64,000 nucleotides of DNA from an uncultured Agathobacter sp. (GTDB lineage Bacteria; Bacillota; Clostridia; Lachnospirales; Lachnospiraceae). The stretch spans positions 47,670 to 111,669 of the forward strand of contig CAKRDT010000003.1 in NCBI GenBank assembly GCA_934316545.1. The letters are read 5' to 3'. The notes under the pieces were generated by a model that worked only from the letters and a program-made list of their open reading frames with translations, was not told the DNA's origin and made no database searches. The translations under genes were made by a program, and so were the position numbers. Within the stretch, counting starts at the first letter, position 1. Each line of letters starts with the position of its first letter. Of the stretch, positions 8,309 to 17,429 are shown piece by piece.

Positions 8309-9334
8309 ATGGCACAGAACAGAGTTCGGATTGCGGATGTAGCGGATGCGTTAGGTCTTAGTACAGCGACTGTCTCAAAGGTGATTCACGGAAAAACAGA
8401 AAAGCTTTCGGATGAGACCGTAAAACGTGTCCAGCAGGAGCTTGAAAGTTCGGGGTATATTCCGAATATGGCAGGCATTCTGCTTGCAAGAAATAATTCC
8501 AGAATCATCGGTGTGGTGGTGAATGACAATGAAAAGTATGAAGGCAGGGTCTTAGAGGATGGATTTGTGATGTCATCGCTTAATGCTCTTTCTCATGAGG
8601 TAAATGAAAAAGGATATTTTCTGATGATAAAAACGACATCTGACATCAGTGAGATTCCGGTGTTTGCATCCATGTGGAATATGGATGGGCTGATTCTGAT
8701 GGGCTTTTGTGAAGCCGATTATGAGAAGCTAAGAAACCAGATGAGGATATCGTTTGTTGTGTATGATGGTTATTTTGAAAAATGCTCCAAGGTGGTCAAT
8801 CTGGTCATCAATCATTATGATGGCGGTTATCAGGCGGGAAAATATTTGAAGGAGCTGGGACATAAAAAAGCATTGTGCATAGCGGATAATTTCATATGCA
8901 TGGATCAAGAGCGCATCGAGGGATTTAGAGATGCCTTTGAACCGGGGGAAACATTCAGATGGGAAATACCGAAGACGGAAAAGGAAAGAATGCGCTTTTA
9001 TGAGGATAAATATAGGAAACTGATAAAGAACAATGTTACCGCTGTTTTTGCAGTATCGGATTTTTATGCACTTGAGTTTATGAGGTTTTTGCAGGGAAAA
9101 GGCATACAAATTCCAAAGGATATTCAGATCATAGGTTTTGACGACAATATGGCAAGCAGGGAAAGTAATCCTGCGCTTACAACGATTCATCAGGAGGCAC
9201 CTCTTAGGGCAGAAACTGCAATCAAGTGCCTTGAAGCAATGCGCGATGGAGCAGAATGTGAGACAGAAATTGTGTTGCCGGTTGAGTTAATAAAAAGAGA
9301 AAGTACGGGGGAATTATCATGTCAAAGTTTATGA
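8309..9334 (+). CDS. LacI-family transcriptional regulator
   Basis: The 341-residue protein starts at the ATG at 8309, preceded by AGAGGAAA; an upstream in-frame ATG (8234) would add 25 residues ahead of the helix-turn-helix and is unlikely. The N-terminal HTH (VRIADVADALGLSTATVSKV) and hinge are followed by a periplasmic-binding-protein-like effector domain that ends with the typical DIQIIGFDDN and LTTIHQEA motifs. It overlaps the MATE gene by 16 bp, so it probably controls that pump and itself. The ligand is not evident; neighbours include no sugar catabolic gene. Confidence 0.85.
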   Translation: MAQNRVRIADVADALGLSTATVSKVIHGKTEKLSDETVKRVQQELESSGYIPNMAGILLARNNSRIIGVVVNDNEKYEGRVLEDGFVMSSLNALSHEVNEKGYFLMIKTTSDISEIPVFASMWNMDGLILMGFCEADYEKLRNQMRISFVVYDGYFEKCSKVVNLVINHYDGGYQAGKYLKELGHKKALCIADNFICMDQERIEGFRDAFEPGETFRWEIPKTEKERMRFYEDKYRKLIKNNVTAVFAVSDFYALEFMRFLQGKGIQIPKDIQIIGFDDNMASRESNPALTTIHQEAPLRAETAIKCLEAMRDGAECETEIVLPVELIKRESTGELSCQSL

Positions 9335-10650
9335 AATCATTGTGTAAAATTGCAATTCCTGTTACCTTGCAAAGCATGCTGCAGGCATCCTTTTCCATTG
9401 TAGACCAGATTATGATCGGACAGCTGGGAGAGACGAATATATCGGCAGTTGGATTATGTGGAAATTTTTCTCTCATTTTTTCCGTGGTAATCGGTGCAGT
9501 GAGTACGGTTGCGGGAATATTGATCGCACAGTTTATTGGTGCGGAAGATACAAAAGAGGCATGGTGCAGCTTTGATGTGAGTCTCATTTGCGGAATTATG
9601 ATATCGGCATTGTTTTTGCTGGCGGCAGGTGGCTTTTCAACACAGATTCTTGGACTTTACACGAAGGATATGGGAATTATAAGTGCGGGCTCAGTCTACT
9701 TTAGGATTGTTGCGTTTTCCTATATTCCAATGGCAGTCAGCAATATTTTATCCTCATGGCTGCGCTGCAGGGAGCATGCCACGATACCGTTTTTAGCAAG
9801 CTTCGGGGCAGTTGCTGTAAACACAGGCCTTAATTATCTGCTGATATTCGGAACCTTTGGATTTCCATGTATGGGAATAAAGGGAGCCGCGGTTGCAACA
9901 CTTATTTCGCAGTTGTTTAACCTCGTATTTATTGTTATCGGATTTATCGTATGCATCAGGAAGGATAAAGATAAACCGGTATGGTCATTGCATTTCAGTA
10001 AAATTACGATCAGGGATTATGTGATTATGATTATGCCGATTCTCATCAGTGAGTTTTTGTGGAGTCTCGGACAAAATGTGGAGTCTGCTGTCTATGGTCA
10101 TCTAGGCACGTCAAACCTGGCGGCGTACACACTTACCTGCCCGATACAGGGGCTTATCGTAGGAGCGCTTAGCGGATTGTCGGCGGCTGCCGGTGTGATG
10201 GTCGGCAAGAGGCTTGGCAGGAAAGAATACGATGAGGCTTACACAGAATCGAAGAAAATCATGTATGCAGGCTTGGCCGGAGCGGTAGCCGTATCGACAT
10301 TGCTCATTCTTCTGGCAGGAGTATATACCGGGCTGTATCGTGTAGATGGCAGCGTAAAAGAGCTTGGAAAGATACTGCTTATTGTATTTGCCCTGTATGC
10401 GCCAATCAAGGTGGAAAATATGATACTTGGCGGCGGTATCATAAGAAGCGGCGGTAATACCAAAATCATCATGGTGATTGATATTGTTGGCACATGGTGC
10501 ATCGGAATTCCACTGTGTCTGCTTGCTGCATATGTATTTAAGTGGGGCATTGTTGGTGTGTACACACTGCTTACTACAGAAGAAATATTCAGACTGGTTG
10601 TATCGCTTATTATTTTTAAGAGACGCAAGTGGATGATCAGTTTATCGTAG
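9319..10650 (+). CDS. MATE-family efflux transporter
   Basis: The 443-residue membrane protein has the 12-helix MATE layout with two related halves and the characteristic start (AIPVTLQSMLQASFSIVDQI, MIGQLGETNISAVGL). It would export cationic drugs or metabolites using an Na+ or H+ gradient. Its start lies within the end of the LacI-family gene (16-bp overlap), indicating translational coupling. The TAG stop is the first three bases of a family B palindrome relic (10648-), so that element has settled exactly at the gene end. A terminator follows at 10802. Confidence 0.85.
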   Translation: MSKFMKSLCKIAIPVTLQSMLQASFSIVDQIMIGQLGETNISAVGLCGNFSLIFSVVIGAVSTVAGILIAQFIGAEDTKEAWCSFDVSLICGIMISALFLLAAGGFSTQILGLYTKDMGIISAGSVYFRIVAFSYIPMAVSNILSSWLRCREHATIPFLASFGAVAVNTGLNYLLIFGTFGFPCMGIKGAAVATLISQLFNLVFIVIGFIVCIRKDKDKPVWSLHFSKITIRDYVIMIMPILISEFLWSLGQNVESAVYGHLGTSNLAAYTLTCPIQGLIVGALSGLSAAAGVMVGKRLGRKEYDEAYTESKKIMYAGLAGAVAVSTLLILLAGVYTGLYRVDGSVKELGKILLIVFALYAPIKVENMILGGGIIRSGGNTKIIMVIDIVGTWCIGIPLCLLAAYVFKWGIVGVYTLLTTEEIFRLVVSLIIFKRRKWMISLS

Positions 10651-10740
10651 GCGTTTGCGAAAATCTTATGGCGGTGCGTTTTGGTTTGACTGAAAACAAA
10701 TGCATTGACAGATATTCCGAAAAACGACTGCGCTATCACA
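10648..10740 (+). repeat. Decayed end of family B palindromic element
   Basis: Bases 10648-10692 align without gaps to the ends of the 549-bp palindrome at 53347-53895 (33 to 34 of 46 positions). The first 11 bases (TAGGCGTTTGC) match the complement of its right end exactly, and TGGCGG is conserved. Most differences are C-to-T or G-to-A transitions. No inverted partner is evident, so this is a half copy. Confidence 0.55.
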
Positions 10741-10801
10741 AAAGGAAGGATACAGGAATCAAAATGATATTTAACACAAGGATGTGCTAAATAATGGTTA
10801 T

Positions 10802-10835
10802 AAAAAGATTCGGTGGAAGCACCGGATCTTTTTAC
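10802..10835 (+). terminator. Terminator downstream of the MATE gene
   Basis: AAAAAGATTCGGT (10802-10814) pairs with ACCGGATCTTTTT (10821-10833) across a 6-base loop, with one G-T pair; the 3' arm ends in a T-run. Confidence 0.7.
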
Positions 10836-10836
10836 G

Positions 10837-10884
10837 TTGACAAATAAAACAATATAGTGTATATATGTGTATATACATATATAC
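10837..10884 (+). promoter_or_regulatory. Promoter and palindromic operator of the YtrA-type ABC operon
   Basis: TTGACA (10837-10842), a 17-bp spacer and TATATA (10860-10865). A perfect inverted repeat, GTATATATG (10859-10867) and CATATATAC (10876-10884), covers the -10 and the start site. This is the expected position for repression by the GntR-family protein encoded third in the operon. Confidence 0.65.
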
Positions 10885-10928
10885 AGATGGAATAAAATTT
10901 TCCACGAACGAAAATACGAGGTAAAGGA

Positions 10929-11798
10929 ATGGAACAGACAATGATCAAAACCGAGAACCTATCCAAGCGATTCGGTTCATTTGCATTACAGGATATCCAT
11001 TTTGAACTCCCAGCAGGCTATATCTGCGGGCTGATTGGGGAGAATGGTGCAGGAAAGACAACGCTTTTAAACATTCTGGCGGGACTTTATGAGTACGATG
11101 GAACCGTTTATTTAGAGGGGAAAGAGTACCGTGCAAATCAGATGGAACTGCAGCAGGAGATCGGTTTCGTGTTTCATGAGGAATGGTTCGATGACTGGGA
11201 TTCGCTGATCGCAAACAGCAGACATTACGGAAAATATTATAAACACTATGATGAAGCATTGTTAAAAACATATTTTAAGCGTTTCCGGCTGGATGAGAAG
11301 AAAAAGTACAAAAAATTGTCCAAGGGAGAAAAATTGAAATTTGCGTTCGCTTTTGCGCTGGCGCATCATCCGAAACTGTTGCTGCTCGATGAGCCGGGGG
11401 CGAATTTTGATCAGACCTTCCGTGAAGAATTCCATCATATTTTAAGAGAATTTACCGCGGACGGAACGAAGAGCGTGATCCTCTCGACACATATTACTTC
11501 GGATGTGGACCGGTTTGCCGATTATCTGTTGTTTCTGAAAGAGGGAAGACAATTGTTGTACGGAGATATCGAGTCGGTCCGTGATGCGTACCGGATGGTG
11601 GCTGGCGAACGTTATGCGTTGAAAGCTTTTGGCGGGCGGCTGGTTTATATGGAGGAGACCCCGGTGGGATGCAGCGCTCTGGTCAAACAGGATCATGCGG
11701 AGTATGACCGGGCACTTAAGGTGTGGGAGCCGGACACGGAGGAACTGATGTATTATCTGGCGAAAGGAGAGGAGCATGGAAGAGGCAATCAAATATAA
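10929..11798 (+). CDS. ABC transporter ATP-binding protein (first pair)
   Basis: The 289-residue ATPase has Walker A GENGAGKTT (residues 37-45), signature LSKGE (130-134) and Walker B LLLLDEP (150-156). The Q-loop, signature and D-loop region fit the YtrB/CcmA-like group of ABC-2 exporters. A ribosome site (GAGGTAAAGG) precedes the ATG. It is the first gene of a five-gene operon: ATPase, permease, GntR regulator, second ATPase, second permease. The 3' end overlaps the permease gene by 23 bp. The substrate is unknown; YtrA-type loci in related bacteria respond to wall-active antibiotics or bacteriocins. Confidence 0.85.
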   Translation: MEQTMIKTENLSKRFGSFALQDIHFELPAGYICGLIGENGAGKTTLLNILAGLYEYDGTVYLEGKEYRANQMELQQEIGFVFHEEWFDDWDSLIANSRHYGKYYKHYDEALLKTYFKRFRLDEKKKYKKLSKGEKLKFAFAFALAHHPKLLLLDEPGANFDQTFREEFHHILREFTADGTKSVILSTHITSDVDRFADYLLFLKEGRQLLYGDIESVRDAYRMVAGERYALKAFGGRLVYMEETPVGCSALVKQDHAEYDRALKVWEPDTEELMYYLAKGEEHGRGNQI

Positions 11799-12477
11799 GA
11801 ATGTGATCAGAGAATATTTTCTGGAATATAAGAACCGTAATCAGGTATTGCAAAGCATCTTTTATGTGATCCTGTTTTGCGCATCGTTTTCGCCTTTGGT
11901 ATTTGGCAGTGCAAAGGAAGGACTGGGGTATATATGGCTCACATTTCCGATGGTTCTTGCGATGTTTGCAGCAACCGCACATACGAGTGCCCTGCCGCCG
12001 ATGCTGTATCTGGTTCCCGGATCGAGAAAGCTGCGCGAGGAATATATCCGGAGGATGTTAAATGTTAAGATTGGCCTGCCGCTTGCGTTGTGCGCGGTCA
12101 TCGATATCATCCTGCTGATCGTGCAGCCGATGATGATCAAAGGCGTGATCCTGCAGCTGGTAACGGTGTTTTTTATGTCCTATTGTGTGGGAATTACAAA
12201 CGACGGACTGGTCTGGCGGAATAATGTGTCGCGGGCAGCCTATGGGCAGGTAAGTTATTTTAACGGACCAATCACGGTATTCAGTGTGATCGCAAGCTGC
12301 GTGATGAGCAGCATCTGTTCTTCGGAGATTACGAATGTGGAATTTTGGATTGCGCTTGTTATTTATCTCATCATTTACGCACCTCTTTCTTATGCGCTTA
12401 ACAAGCGTTGGGGTGGAATCAGAGAGAAACTCGCCGTCTATGAACTTGCAACGAAGGAGGAGACATGGGACTGGTAA
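11776..12477 (+). CDS. ABC-2 type membrane permease (first pair)
   Basis: This 233-residue protein has about six hydrophobic segments and no other domain (for example PLALCAVIDIILLIVQPMMI and ALVIYLIIYAPLSYAL). It overlaps the preceding ATPase by 23 bp and the following GntR gene by 13 bp. This tight coupling makes it the membrane partner of the first ATPase. No conserved family motif could be named beyond the ABC-2 context. Confidence 0.7.
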   Translation: MEEAIKYKNVIREYFLEYKNRNQVLQSIFYVILFCASFSPLVFGSAKEGLGYIWLTFPMVLAMFAATAHTSALPPMLYLVPGSRKLREEYIRRMLNVKIGLPLALCAVIDIILLIVQPMMIKGVILQLVTVFFMSYCVGITNDGLVWRNNVSRAAYGQVSYFNGPITVFSVIASCVMSSICSSEITNVEFWIALVIYLIIYAPLSYALNKRWGGIREKLAVYELATKEETWDW

Positions 12478-12836
12478 TCGTCATTGAACCGCATGGAACG
12501 TATGCTATCTATGAGCAGATCGTCAATCAGATCAAGAACCAGATCATATCCGGTGAATTGCAGCCGGACGAGGCGCTGCCGTCCATTCGGGGACTGGCGG
12601 CGGATATCGGCGTCAGCGTGATCACGACGAAGCGCGCGTATGAGGAACTGGAGCGGGAGGGGCTGATCCGTTCTGTTTCCAATAAAGGATTTTATGTGTG
12701 CAAATACAACACGGATTATCTGCACGAAAAGCAGCTGATGGAATTGGAAAAACGCCTGCAGGAGTGGATCACGCTTGCAAAACAGGCGGGACTTGGAACT
12801 GAGGATATTCGCGAGATGCTGGAGGGATTGTTGTAA
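12465..12836 (+). CDS. GntR-family repressor, YtrA subgroup
   Basis: At 123 residues this has the YtrA-subfamily size: an N-terminal winged helix (YAIYEQIVNQIKNQIISGEL, LPSIRGLAADIGVSVITTKR, AYEELEREGLI) and only a short helical tail (~50 residues) for dimerisation, with no effector domain. YtrA-type repressors usually control the ABC operon they lie in and bind promoter-proximal palindromes. The inverted repeat at 10859-10884 over the operon promoter fits this. An inducer is not predictable from sequence. Confidence 0.85.
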   Translation: MGLVIVIEPHGTYAIYEQIVNQIKNQIISGELQPDEALPSIRGLAADIGVSVITTKRAYEELEREGLIRSVSNKGFYVCKYNTDYLHEKQLMELEKRLQEWITLAKQAGLGTEDIREMLEGLL

Positions 12837-12837
12837 G

Positions 12838-13503
12838 ATGGAGAATATTATTTTTTCTGCGAAGCAGGTACAGGGGAAGAAAGCATTATTCGGCAAAGGC
12901 AGGTTCGCTTTGCAAAATGTGGATTTTGAACTTCCAAGCGGATATATTATGGGAATCATCGGGGAAAACGGTGCCGGAAAGACGACATTCTTCCGCTATA
13001 TTATGGAGGAAAAGAAGCATTATCACGGCAGCTTTTATCTGGACGGAACCGATATCGCGGAGGATCACGCGTGGTCGATGAACCGGATCGGATTTGTCTC
13101 TGAGGAGCGGTTGTTTTTGCGGCAGAAGAGTGCAAGAGAGAATGCAAGGATGCTGGGAAGCTTCTATGATACATTTGATATAGAGCGGTTTGCTGCGCTG
13201 ATGGAGCAGATGAATCTTACCACGGCGCGAACCATTGGACAGATGTCACGCGGTGAGAATATGAAGTTTCAGCTTGCCTTTGCACTCGCGCATAAACCGA
13301 GGCTTCTTCTGTTGGATGAGCCGACCGCGGGGATGGATCCGATTTTCCGCAAGGAGTTTTACAGGCTGCTCCGGCAGCAGTTGGAGGTGCTTGATTGCTC
13401 GGTCATCATGTCCTCGCATCTGGAGGATGATATCAAAAAAGAGTTTGATTATATCGGACGGTTTGAGCATGGGGAATTTACTTCGTTTTATGAGAATTCA
13501 TAA
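12838..13503 (+). CDS. ABC transporter ATP-binding protein (second pair)
   Basis: The 221-residue ATPase starts at the ATG at 12838, one base after the GntR stop codon; a longer frame from 12775 would lie inside the GntR gene and lacks homology. Walker A is GENGAGKTT (42-50), signature MSRGE (136-140) and Walker B LLLLDEP (156-162). It is related to the first ATPase of the operon, which suggests an ancestral duplication. Partner: the membrane protein at 13539. Confidence 0.85.
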   Translation: MENIIFSAKQVQGKKALFGKGRFALQNVDFELPSGYIMGIIGENGAGKTTFFRYIMEEKKHYHGSFYLDGTDIAEDHAWSMNRIGFVSEERLFLRQKSARENARMLGSFYDTFDIERFAALMEQMNLTTARTIGQMSRGENMKFQLAFALAHKPRLLLLDEPTAGMDPIFRKEFYRLLRQQLEVLDCSVIMSSHLEDDIKKEFDYIGRFEHGEFTSFYENS

Positions 13504-13538
13504 GGTATTCTAATTGTAGGTAGAAGGAGGAAGGAGTC

Positions 13539-14057
13539 ATGACGATAGAAGGTAAGATGCAACAGCAGAAGTTAAAAGAATTTGACTGTACTTTGCGGGA
13601 GAGCACGGGCCAGCTGGCATGGTTTTTATACTGGATGTTTGCGGCTGTTGTGCTTATGGTGGGGCTTGTACTGATCTTTGACGGAATGTTTGATCATGAT
13701 GCATGGCTGCTGTTGGGCTATGTGTGGATGGTCGTTTATATGGACAACTATGTATTGGCGCCGTATCAATGGAGCAATGAAGCCTTCAGCCGGAGGATGC
13801 CGAAATCCGATGCGGTTTCAAAAATACTTCGGTTTGTTCCGGTTTCGCAAAAGAACTACATCCGCGTGAGGATGCAGTATCTTTGGAAGTTTGTGTGGAA
13901 ATTTGCTGCATTTGCCATGCTGATCGTGATCGGAAGCATGAGCGTTACGCAGAAAATTTCTCTTGTGAGGGTGATGGAAGGTGTTCTTTTATTTTTGGCC
14001 GGACCGATGCTCATTGGGTATATTGAGTTGAAGGAATCACTTTTTTACAGATCATAA
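13539..14057 (+). CDS. Predicted membrane protein, second ABC permease subunit
   Basis: A 172-residue protein with four to five hydrophobic segments (GQLAWFLYWMFAAVVLMVGL, LLLGYVWMVVYMDNYVLAPY, FAAFAMLIVIGS, LLFLAGPMLIGYIE). It follows the second ATPase by 35 bp with an AGGAGGAAGG ribosome site. It is short for a permease and I recognise no family; the role as the membrane partner of the second ATPase is inferred from operon position. Confidence 0.55.
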   Translation: MTIEGKMQQQKLKEFDCTLRESTGQLAWFLYWMFAAVVLMVGLVLIFDGMFDHDAWLLLGYVWMVVYMDNYVLAPYQWSNEAFSRRMPKSDAVSKILRFVPVSQKNYIRVRMQYLWKFVWKFAAFAMLIVIGSMSVTQKISLVRVMEGVLLFLAGPMLIGYIELKESLFYRS

Positions 14058-14208
14058 ATAAAATATGGAAAAATGTTACAGAAACATGACATTTCTTAGG
14101 GCTTTCTTAATCCTATTGCATTCTACATAAAAGAGTGGTAGAACGTGAAGCAGAAAGAAACAGAAGCAAAGAAAACGAAGAAAACTTCTTTCGAAGGAGG
14201 AAAATACT

Positions 14209-15027
14209 ATGAAAAAATTAATCACTACGTTATGTGCTGCTTTAGCGTGCAGCTTCCTTTTTACCGCAACACCCGTTTATGCGGACAATGCATACACGAT
14301 GACTACGGTAAAGAGTCATCTTTCTGTATGGTCTAACGGAAAGAATAAGGTGTATTTGAAGGATATTACAAAGAAAAATAAAGATGGAATCGACGAGATC
14401 GTAAAGCAGAAACTGTATCTGAAGAATGTCAAAACAGGCAAGTCAAAACTTCTGCAGACGATCAAGCTCGATCCTGAATCGGAGGAATGCTGCTATCTGA
14501 ATAATGTATACAAAACGACGGTTTACATGAACCGTGTCAGAGGAGTAGGAGACGGCGACCTGTACACTTATAACTGGAAGACCGGTAAATTCAAGTGTGT
14601 CAGAAAGAACTTTATTATCATAAATGCATCGGGAAAATATATGATTACAGCAAATTATCTTCCGACTGACATCAGTCCGTATCCGGCATATCTGTATAAG
14701 ATTACGTCCAAGGGATTGGAAAAAGTCAAAAAACTTGGCGCATATACCACGCAGGCGCAATTTGCCGGCAGGAAGATTTATTATGCAAAGTTTCCTTCCA
14801 ACGGAAGCATTCGTCAGATGAGTGTCTGGACCTGTGATCTGTCCGGAAAAAATACAAAAGAAATCTTTAGAACCAAGGCAAAAGATGAGCAGGGTTATGT
14901 TATGCTTGAACATGTGGATGAAAATTCATTTGTCTATGTAGAAGTTCCGGCAGACGGGGATCCGGTATATTATCGATTTGACATGAAAACGGAGAAAACG
15001 ACACAGATTCCGGAATCAGAAGTGTAG
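14209..15027 (+). CDS. Secreted propeller-like protein of unknown function
   Basis: The 272-residue protein has a clear signal peptide (MKKLITTLCAALACSFLFTA, cleavage near VYADN) and a strong AGGAGG at 14196. The mature part shows repeated short strands with aromatic and Lys/Thr-rich turns (VYLKDITKKN, LYLKNVKTGK, LYTYNWKTGKFK, VWTCDLSGKNTK, YYRFDMKTEKTT), the look of a TolB/DUF5050-like beta-propeller. It stands alone between the ABC operon and the GGDEF gene, with its own terminator. No catalytic motif was seen. Confidence 0.55.
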   Translation: MKKLITTLCAALACSFLFTATPVYADNAYTMTTVKSHLSVWSNGKNKVYLKDITKKNKDGIDEIVKQKLYLKNVKTGKSKLLQTIKLDPESEECCYLNNVYKTTVYMNRVRGVGDGDLYTYNWKTGKFKCVRKNFIIINASGKYMITANYLPTDISPYPAYLYKITSKGLEKVKKLGAYTTQAQFAGRKIYYAKFPSNGSIRQMSVWTCDLSGKNTKEIFRTKAKDEQGYVMLEHVDENSFVYVEVPADGDPVYYRFDMKTEKTTQIPESEV

Positions 15028-15058
15028 TAGATGTTGGTATTGTATAGAGAACCGGAAG

Positions 15059-15105
15059 AATCCGCGAAGAGGATTGGGAACAATTCGCTTCGCGGATTTT
15101 CTGTT
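15059..15105 (+). terminator. Strong terminator after the secreted propeller-like gene
   Basis: A perfect 11-bp stem, AATCCGCGAAG (15059-15069) and CTTCGCGGATT (15088-15098), followed by a T-rich tract. Confidence 0.85.
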
Positions 15106-15134
15106 TTATAATTAATGCAAACGATGTTTTTTTC

Positions 15135-15163
15135 TTGCAGGGCATAGGATTAGAGCGTATAAT
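15135..15163 (+). promoter_or_regulatory. Promoter of the TPR-GGDEF gene
   Basis: TTGCAG (15135-15140), 17-bp spacer, TATAAT (15158-15163). Confidence 0.6.
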
Positions 15164-15229
15164 GAATGATAAGTTTGGTGCTAGGAATTGCGTCGGCGGA
15201 TGCAATCCGATGAAGGGGGAGGCGCGTGA

Positions 15230-16861
15230 ATGGAATCTTCCAAAGCGGCGGAACAATTGGAGAACTGGAAGCAGGAAGTATTAACCTATTGGGTGAAAGA
15301 TCCCAGACGTGCGATAAAGGCATGCACGGAAATCGAAAACTATGCACAGAAAGATAAAGATTTTGAGAATCTGGCATTTGCCTATTTTTACAGCGGGGAG
15401 TGCCACTATGCCTTAAATGAAATAAACAGTATGATCGGACAGATGACGAATGCAATCGTTTATCTTAGCATATCGCATCTGTGGGAACTTCTTGCACGAG
15501 CGCAGAATCTGCTGGGCATCACGATGGCACACAAAGGAAATATATCGGTCGCATTGGATTATTACCTTGCAGGAATCAAGAACTGCAGAGAGCACAATGT
15601 GACAACGATGATCTGCAGTATCCATATTAATCTCGGATTTTTGTACCTGAAAAGCGGAGTGCACAAAGAGGCACAGAGATGCTTCGAGGAAGCCTATGAA
15701 TTCTATCAGAAAATGACAGAGGACGAGAGGCAGAATCAGATGGTGTGTCTTACCATGATCTACGCGAATCTGGCGATTTGTTATATGCTACGCACCGAAT
15801 TGGAACGGGCGCAGGAGTATTTTGAAAAAATAAGCAAAGAATGTCAGCCGTATTTTGAGGATATCGATTATGTGTATATGGATTGTCTGAAAGTGAGATT
15901 TTTCCATTTGAAAGGGGATTATGAACAAAGGGATGCGTGCATCGGGAACATTGACATGCGTATTACAGAACCGATGCCTTTATTGGAATTGTTTGATGAT
16001 CTGGAACGTTTGTGCGTCCTTTTGCTGGAAATTGGGCAGTTTGATGTTTTCCTGCACATCGTAGATCAATTGCAGAATGTGGTCGCTTCATCGGAAATTA
16101 TGGATGTAGGGCGCAGACTGCTTGCTCTCAGAATCGAATATTACCGCGTGATCGGTGACGATGAAGAATATATGAAAGCAACCGGATGGTTCTACGAGCT
16201 TGTGCGGGCAATGGATAAAGAAGGCAAAGACATGATTTCGAATATGCTTTATGCACGGATCGCACTCGAACGCGCGCATGAGAGCCGCAGGAAGATGGAA
16301 AAAGAAAACGAAATCCTGATGATGCGCTCAGAGACGGATGCGATGACGGGGCTGGCGAATCGTTACCGCCTGACGGATTATTTTGATAAAGCTTTGGAGA
16401 AATGCCGTAACCAAAAGAAATTATTATCGGTTGAGATACTCGATGTGGATTGTTTTAAAGAATACAATGACAATTATGGTCATCAGGCGGGGGACGAGTG
16501 CATTCAGGCGATTGCGTCCCTGCTTAAGGAGATGGAAGAAGATGAACCTGTCTTTTGTGCGCGCTATGGCGGAGATGAGTTTATCATTCTCTATAGTGGC
16601 GTGGAAGCGGAGGATGTGCGAAAGCGTGCAGAGCAGCTGCGGCAGGATGTGATCGGTTTACAGATGGTACATGAGTATTCGAAGGTTTATCCGTATGTAA
16701 CGATATCGCAGGGGATTTGTCAGGCAATCCCGATCCCCGGAAACAAGAGCTGGGATTTTCTGCACGTGGCAGATGAGATGCTCTACAAGGTAAAACGGAG
16801 TCAGCGTAACAGTATATGTGTCAAAGATTTCTGTGATTTGGAGGCAGACAGTAAATGCTAG
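15230..16861 (+). CDS. Diguanylate cyclase with N-terminal TPR-like repeats
   Basis: The 543-residue protein has about 370 residues of helical, TPR-like repeats (FAYFYSGECHYALNEINSMI, ARAQNLLGITMAHKGNISVA, INLGFLYLKSGVHKEAQRCF, YANLAICYMLRTELERAQEY), a coiled linker and a C-terminal GGDEF domain. The active site GGDEF is intact (about 447-451) and the metal-binding Asp region (ILDVDCFKEYND) is present, so it should make cyclic di-GMP. The RxxD product-inhibition site expected five residues upstream is absent. There is no transmembrane segment: a cytoplasmic enzyme sensing through protein contacts. An AGGGGGAGG-type ribosome site supports this start. It overlaps the next gene by 7 bp. Confidence 0.85.
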   Translation: MESSKAAEQLENWKQEVLTYWVKDPRRAIKACTEIENYAQKDKDFENLAFAYFYSGECHYALNEINSMIGQMTNAIVYLSISHLWELLARAQNLLGITMAHKGNISVALDYYLAGIKNCREHNVTTMICSIHINLGFLYLKSGVHKEAQRCFEEAYEFYQKMTEDERQNQMVCLTMIYANLAICYMLRTELERAQEYFEKISKECQPYFEDIDYVYMDCLKVRFFHLKGDYEQRDACIGNIDMRITEPMPLLELFDDLERLCVLLLEIGQFDVFLHIVDQLQNVVASSEIMDVGRRLLALRIEYYRVIGDDEEYMKATGWFYELVRAMDKEGKDMISNMLYARIALERAHESRRKMEKENEILMMRSETDAMTGLANRYRLTDYFDKALEKCRNQKKLLSVEILDVDCFKEYNDNYGHQAGDECIQAIASLLKEMEEDEPVFCARYGGDEFIILYSGVEAEDVRKRAEQLRQDVIGLQMVHEYSKVYPYVTISQGICQAIPIPGNKSWDFLHVADEMLYKVKRSQRNSICVKDFCDLEADSKC

Positions 16862-17364
16862 ATTCATGTGGAACAATTGCAAAATCAGCCAATATTGTAA
16901 AAGAAGCGGTTGTGGTCGGAGATGTCAGCATCGGAGCAAAAAGCACGGTGCTTTTTGGCGCGGTATTACGAGGGGACGACCATCCGATCATAATCGGAGA
17001 AGGGACAAATATTCAGGATAATTGTACGATTCATACCTCGCAGGTCGATCCGGCGATACTTGGCGATCATGTGACGGTCGGTCATAATGCCATCATCCAC
17101 GGATGCCAGGTCGGCGACAACACACTGATCGGAATGGGTGCCACCGTTATGAACGGCAGCGTGATCGGTAAGAATTGTCTTGTTGCAGCCGGCTCGCTGG
17201 TGCTTGAGCACCAGACGATTCCGGACGGAAGCATGGTAATGGGACGGCCGGCGAAGGTGACGCGTCCGCTTACGGAGGAGGAGATCGCGCATCTTGAGGA
17301 AAGCGCGCAGCACTATATAAAGACCGGGGAGAAGCTGCGGGCGAAAGGTTACTGTTATGCCTGA
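16855..17364 (+). CDS. Gamma-class carbonic anhydrase-like hexapeptide protein
   Basis: The 169-residue protein is a left-handed beta-helix of hexapeptide repeats (YrdA/PaaY family). The three zinc-binding His of gamma carbonic anhydrases are present: H60 (CTIHTS), H77 (TVGHNA) and H82 (IIHGC). Length and C-terminal helix (LTEEEIAHLEESAQHYI) fit the family. Members often bind metal and some hydrate CO2, but many have no proven activity. It overlaps the diguanylate cyclase gene by 7 bp and so is probably co-transcribed with it. Confidence 0.85.
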   Translation: MLDSCGTIAKSANIVKEAVVVGDVSIGAKSTVLFGAVLRGDDHPIIIGEGTNIQDNCTIHTSQVDPAILGDHVTVGHNAIIHGCQVGDNTLIGMGATVMNGSVIGKNCLVAAGSLVLEHQTIPDGSMVMGRPAKVTRPLTEEEIAHLEESAQHYIKTGEKLRAKGYCYA

Positions 17365-17429
17365 CGGATCTGGCGCGTAGACAGCTGTAAACGCCTAGGT
17401 CAGTATCAAAAGAAGCGAGGAAATAAAAT

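Noticed and set aside
17365-17405. Possible minimal family B relic (GCGTAGA ... GTAAACGCCTA) between the carbonic anhydrase and phosphatase genes
   Set aside because: Only two short matches, about 7 and 11 bases; too little to separate from chance without genome-wide copies.
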